DNA from: Candidatus Thalassarchaeaceae archaeon
Lineage (GTDB): Archaea; Thermoplasmatota; Poseidoniia; Poseidoniales; Thalassarchaeaceae
Reading direction: 5' to 3'
Assembly: GCA_029942125.1 (NCBI GenBank)
Contig: JAPYUB010000001.1
Coordinates: forward strand, 1 to 43,074
DNA: 43,074 nt
The notes under the pieces are model-generated. The model was given only the letters and a program-made list of their open reading frames with translations, searched no databases and was not told the DNA's origin. Positions 40,253-43,074 of this stretch are shown one piece after another; the stretch's first letter is position 1; every line of letters starts with the position of its first letter. The position numbers and the translations under genes are program-made.

Positions 40253-41248
40253 ATGTCGGCAGGGATGGCACAAGCAGCAGGCACTGGCCGTACAAAGGAC
40301 CTGATCTCAACTGTCAGTCAAATTTCTCACACACTGATGGGAGAGGTCGCAAAAGTCATTATCGGTAAAGAAGAAAACTTACTTCGTGTAACCGTAGGCA
40401 TTTTGTCCAATGGAAATATGCTCTTGGAAGACTTCCCCGGTCTAGCAAAGACCTTGCTTGCTAATACATTCGCCAAGGCACTTGGCTGCAAATTCAAGCG
40501 TGTACAATTCACGCCTGATTTACTCCCATCTGATATTATGGGGACTTACATGTATGACCAACAAGCTAGTGAATTCAAACTCCGACCTGGCCCTCTGTTC
40601 ACAAACCTACTGCTCGGTGATGAAATCAACCGAGCTCCACCCAAGACTCAAGCCGCACTTCTAGAAGCAATGGAAGAGAAACAAGTAACCATTGAGGGTA
40701 TTACACACAAATTGCCTGCTCCTTTCGTTACAATGGCAACCCAGAACCCAATCGAACAAGAAGGGACCTACCCACTGCCTGAAGCACAGATGGATAGATT
40801 CCTGATGAAGATGTCAATGGGGTATCCAGATCGTGCTGAAGAGAAGGCAATTCTTGCTCGACGTAAGTTGAGAGGAAAGGATGGTCACGATGTCGAACAA
40901 ATTACTTCTCCAAAGAAGGTCGTTGCCATGCAAAAGGCACTGGAAACTGTACACGTGGACCCGGCGATCCTCTCTTACATCGTTGAAGTTGTTCAGCGAT
41001 CTCGTGAGGACCATCGAGTGATTACGGGTGCATCACCTCGAGCCAGTCAATCACTCTTCAAGACCGGGCGCGCATCCGCAGCCATTGATGGTCGCGACTA
41101 TGTAATTCCTGACGATATTAAGCGTGTTGCTCTACAAGTTTGCAGTCATCGTGTATTGCTCAAGCCTGAAGCAAAGATTCGGGGGATTACTGGCATGCAC
41201 ATCATGCGCAAGATTCTCTCTGAAGTACCTGTTCCGGTCATTCAGTAA
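40253..41248 (+). CDS. MoxR-family AAA+ ATPase
   Basis: MoxR ATPases act as chaperone-like machines, usually together with a von Willebrand A/DUF58 protein. The 331-residue protein has a Walker A variant, FPGLAKT (about 61-67), Walker B LLLGDEINRAPPKTQAALLE and EAMEEKQVTIEG. Sensor 1 is MATQNPIEQEGTYPLPEAQM, followed by DRFLMKM, and sensor 2 lies in ITGASPRASQSLFK. All are typical. The usual DUF58 and vWA partners are not next to it; a ParA gene follows instead after 92 bases. No clear TATA was found upstream. Confidence 0.93.
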   Translation: MSAGMAQAAGTGRTKDLISTVSQISHTLMGEVAKVIIGKEENLLRVTVGILSNGNMLLEDFPGLAKTLLANTFAKALGCKFKRVQFTPDLLPSDIMGTYMYDQQASEFKLRPGPLFTNLLLGDEINRAPPKTQAALLEAMEEKQVTIEGITHKLPAPFVTMATQNPIEQEGTYPLPEAQMDRFLMKMSMGYPDRAEEKAILARRKLRGKDGHDVEQITSPKKVVAMQKALETVHVDPAILSYIVEVVQRSREDHRVITGASPRASQSLFKTGRASAAIDGRDYVIPDDIKRVALQVCSHRVLLKPEAKIRGITGMHIMRKILSEVPVPVIQ

Positions 41249-41266
41249 TCTTCAGCAAACGATTGG

Positions 41267-41292
41267 CGAACACTCGATTATGCGAGTGTTTG
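41267..41292. promoter_or_regulatory. Long perfect inverted repeat before parA
   Basis: AACACTCG (41269-41276), 6-base spacer ATTATG, CGAGTGTT (41283-41290) is a perfect 8-bp inverted repeat. It can extend by a G-T and a C-G pair to 41267-41292. It lies between moxR and parA and contains the GCGAACACT word seen before hjc and, reversed, before the giant surface gene. It may be an operator or a partition site, or end the moxR transcript. Confidence 0.55.
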
Positions 41293-41340
41293 AAAGAGGG
41301 GCTTGTCTGAGGACGTTGTGTTCTCCCGGAGGTTGTTGAT

Positions 41341-42303
41341 TTGAATCCTTACAATATGGTCATCGCAGTCACCAATCAGAAAGGTGGCTGTGCGAAAACA
41401 ACCACCGCTGTCAATATCGCAACTGCCTTGGCAAAAGGAGACTCGGAGAATGGTTTCCCTCCTGCAAAGGTCTTGCTTGTAGATCTAGATCCTCAGGGAA
41501 ACGCATCAACATCTTTTGGAATTGACAAGAGCAAGTTGGATCGGACTGTGTATAATCTTCTCATGAATGACCTTGGCGAAGAATTGCCAATCCTAGAGGA
41601 CTATCTCCTCGCACCTGAAATGATTACAGATTCGATGCATGATGCGTGGAGGCAATCCAATCCTGACAAGAAAAATGGACCACCGAAAACGATGGGTGTA
41701 AGGAATCTGTGGATTCTACCAAGTAACATCCAATTATCTGGTGCGGAAATAGAGTTGGCCACCCGAATTGGTAGAGAAACACGCCTCAAAGAAGGGTTGA
41801 GTCCTGCCTACGATGAGTTTGATTACATCATCATCGACACACCACCAAGCCTCGGTCTACTCACCATCAATGCCTTGGCTGCAGCTAATTGGGTGTTGAT
41901 TCCGGTACAGACAGAATACTATGCACTTGAGGGTATGAGTCAATTGATGAATTCAATCAAAATGGTTCAAAAAAGAATCAATCCCAATCTCAAGCTATTC
42001 GGAATTGCATTGACAATGTATCAAAAGTCCAAGTTGTGTAATACAGTTGTTGACGAAGTTAGGAAACATTTCACTACACAAGTTTTCAAAACGGTCATTC
42101 CAAGAAATATCGAGGTCGCTGCAGCTCCTTCAGAAGGAGCGCCAATTACTGTCTTGAAGAAACCTACTCGCTCGAACAAAGGTAGTCAGCAATATTGGGC
42201 ACTTGCAAAAGAAGCCCATCGTCGCGTGCTGAAGATTCGTCAAAAATACGGAATCAACGAACCAAACCGACTGAAGCAACATGAACTCCGAACCAAGGAA
42301 TAG
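41341..42303 (+). CDS. ParA/Soj-family partition ATPase
   Basis: ParA ATPases move or position DNA or protein cargo. The deviant Walker A is KGGCAKTT (14-21), where Cys-Ala replace the common Val-Gly but the signature Lys and catalytic Lys remain. LLVDLDPQGNASTSFG is the A' motif, and YIIIDTPPSLGLLTINALAA the Walker B region. It has 320 residues. The start is a TTG at 41341: a strong GGAGG (41328-41332) lies 8 bases before it, whereas the first ATG (41356) is 23 bases away. The next gene encodes a small ribbon-helix-helix-like protein, a possible partner. Confidence 0.92.
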   Translation: MNPYNMVIAVTNQKGGCAKTTTAVNIATALAKGDSENGFPPAKVLLVDLDPQGNASTSFGIDKSKLDRTVYNLLMNDLGEELPILEDYLLAPEMITDSMHDAWRQSNPDKKNGPPKTMGVRNLWILPSNIQLSGAEIELATRIGRETRLKEGLSPAYDEFDYIIIDTPPSLGLLTINALAAANWVLIPVQTEYYALEGMSQLMNSIKMVQKRINPNLKLFGIALTMYQKSKLCNTVVDEVRKHFTTQVFKTVIPRNIEVAAAPSEGAPITVLKKPTRSNKGSQQYWALAKEAHRRVLKIRQKYGINEPNRLKQHELRTKE

Positions 42304-42362
42304 CCTCACAAAAGACCGACACGCTCAAGTTGCTTAGGGCAGGGCTTCGTATCGGTGACAAC

Positions 42363-42605
42363 ATGGGTTCTCCAAACATGACCTCTGTGAGTGTCTCCTT
42401 CGATGTAAGGCGACAACTGAATTCAATGCGAGCAATGGGCAACCACGACAGTGTGGATGAACTCCTAGCACAGGTGCTACAAGAATATCGAATGGCGCAG
42501 CTTCGGGCTGAGGCAGATAAACTACGAAATCGGCTACGAGATATTGGCCAAACAGATATCGAAGCGCTGGTTGAACGATTAGGACATTCTCCTTATGGTG
42601 GTTGA
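42363..42605 (+). CDS. Small ribbon-helix-helix-like protein, possible ParA partner
   Basis: From the ATG at 42363 the protein has 80 residues. TSVSVSFDVRRQLNSMRAMG followed by HDSVDELLAQVLQEYR has the strand-helix-helix pattern of short ribbon-helix-helix DNA-binding proteins, and resembles archaeal VapB-type antitoxin N-termini. A charged helix (AEADKLRNRLRDIG) follows and could be a dimer or partner-binding region. Its position after parA, 59 bases away, suggests a centromere-binding or regulatory partner, as in ParA-RHH plasmid systems; this is inference. An ATG at 42378 is also possible. Confidence 0.55.
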   Translation: MGSPNMTSVSVSFDVRRQLNSMRAMGNHDSVDELLAQVLQEYRMAQLRAEADKLRNRLRDIGQTDIEALVERLGHSPYGG

Positions 42606-42855
42606 ATTGAAGGGACAACCTCCAACTTATTCTGTCGATGCGCCCACACTTTTTCGTGGTTTGATGGATGGAGGAAGCAATGCTAGAATTCTTCTTGATC
42701 TGGCTGCGGCAAATGAAATTGAACTTCACGCTGAAGCTAGGGACTGGAATGATCTTTTGTGGCTCATTTCCACTGCATTGAAAGAAACTGGCGGAGCGTA
42801 CTCTGGGGAAGATTATGCTTCACTACGGAACAATATGCCAGTGGTATTTCACTAA
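42595..42855 (+). CDS. Small unknown protein
   Basis: This 86-residue ORF overlaps the end of the preceding gene by 11 bases, which suggests coupled translation. It reads as a compact alpha/beta protein: VELKGQPPTYSVDAPTLFRG, then SNARILLDLAAANEIELHAE and DWNDLLWLISTALKETGG. No family is recognised. It ends just before the end of a convergent gene. Its position after parA and the ribbon-helix-helix-like gene suggests a three-gene unit. Confidence 0.55.
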   Translation: MVVELKGQPPTYSVDAPTLFRGLMDGGSNARILLDLAAANEIELHAEARDWNDLLWLISTALKETGGAYSGEDYASLRNNMPVVFH

Positions 42856-43074
42856 TCAGTCCGTGTTTTGTTCAAGCCATTGATGCCCATACCATCGCCA
42901 CTGTTCCATGGTCCAACCCTCTGGGAGGCCACCTGAGGGTAATGGAGGGGCCTCGGCTGGAGGTTCTTGAGTAGAGGGTTGAGGACTAGGCTCAGGAGTG
43001 GCCCCTGAGGCCGTTTCGTCCTCTTCAACCTCTTCAACCTCTTCAACCTCTTCAACCTCTTCAACCTCTTCAAC
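42856..43074 (-). CDS. 3' end of a gene with acidic VEE repeats, cut by the window edge
   Basis: Only the last 72 codons are inside the window. Read from the edge, the protein begins with VEE tripeptides repeated six times. A Pro/Glu/Thr-rich linker follows (TASGATPEPSPQPS, then PAEAPPLP), and then a short C-terminal motif, GLPEGWTMEQWRWYGHQWLE, with aromatic residues at regular spacing. I believe similar short Trp/Tyr-rich tails end other membrane or secreted proteins of marine Thermoplasmatota, but I cannot verify this here. The frame is certain from the repeat, the composition and the TGA at 42856-42858. The function of the missing part is unknown. Confidence 0.75.
   Translation of the reverse strand, partial: VEEVEEVEEVEEVEEVEEDETASGATPEPSPQPSTQEPPAEAPPLPSGGLPEGWTMEQWRWYGHQWLEQNTD
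43021..43074 (-). repeat. Tandem 9-base repeat, at least six copies
   Basis: CTCTTCAAC is repeated six times without error up to the window edge; on the coding strand it encodes Val-Glu-Glu units. The number of copies beyond the edge is unknown. Exact identity of the units suggests recent expansion by slippage and a length-variable linker. Confidence 0.95.

Noticed and set aside
42852-43073. A Lys/Arg-Leu repeat protein (KRLKRL) read in another minus-strand frame
   Set aside because: It is a frame-shifted reading of the VEE repeats; the VEE frame gives a Pro/Glu linker and an aromatic C-terminal motif as in real proteins.
43021-43074. CRISPR-like array or satellite at the window edge
   Set aside because: There are no spacers; the 9-base units are contiguous, in frame and code for VEE.

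Overview
The window is a compact archaeal chromosome segment. The L7Ae, S28e, L24e, Ndk and aIF5B gene row, deoxyhypusine synthase, Hjc, a eukaryote/archaea-type signal peptidase, a DUF63 protein and a presenilin-like protease all point to Archaea. Several genes are more at home in aerobic heterotrophic bacteria: UvrB, FolC, a CcmF-type protein, methylcrotonyl-CoA carboxylase, and UbiA with UbiD. That mixture, a giant surface protein and acidic Glu/Asp-rich tails fit best with planktonic Thermoplasmatota such as Marine Group II (Poseidoniales). This assignment is inference from gene content, not from a marker-gene tree.

Left part (1-15 kb). A RuvC-like protein and Hjc are divergent. They are followed by a site-2 protease, a signal peptidase I with a membrane partner, a 1718-residue surface protein, and a P-loop kinase-like gene that converges on dCMP deaminase and FolC (nucleotide and folate supply). 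Next comes a presenilin/SPP-type intramembrane protease carrying a large predicted extracytoplasmic domain. Three membrane proteases and a very large secreted substrate-like protein therefore lie within 15 kb.

Middle part (15-34.7 kb). SerRS is followed by a four-gene minus-strand leucine-degradation cluster: carboxyltransferase, enoyl-CoA hydratase, biotin carboxylase and a separate biotin carrier. Then come DUF63, a long FKBP, a CcmF-type protein and a geranylgeranyl-reductase-family flavoprotein. Divergent from the last is UbiD-UbiA-UvrB, which looks like a quinone-biosynthesis pair with a repair gene. Deoxyhypusine synthase, an unknown gene and a class III aminotransferase follow.

Right part (34.7-43 kb). 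A 322-base AT-rich intergenic region carries direct and inverted repeats. After it lie a PRC-barrel-like protein, tRNA-Ile(GAU), PRPP synthetase, the ribosomal/aIF5B row, a decayed copy of the 3' end of the aIF5B gene, MoxR, a ParA ATPase with a ribbon-helix-helix-like protein, a small orphan, and the 3' end of a gene made of VEE repeats.

The most interesting non-coding signals are a set of near-identical hairpins with a CCGTAGG core (upstream of serS, between the reductase and ubiD, and between ccmF and the FKBP gene), a GCGAACACT word in three promoter regions, and perfect inverted repeats next to the mcc and parA starts. Many neighbouring genes overlap by 1-20 bases. No rRNA, CRISPR, transposase or integrase was seen.
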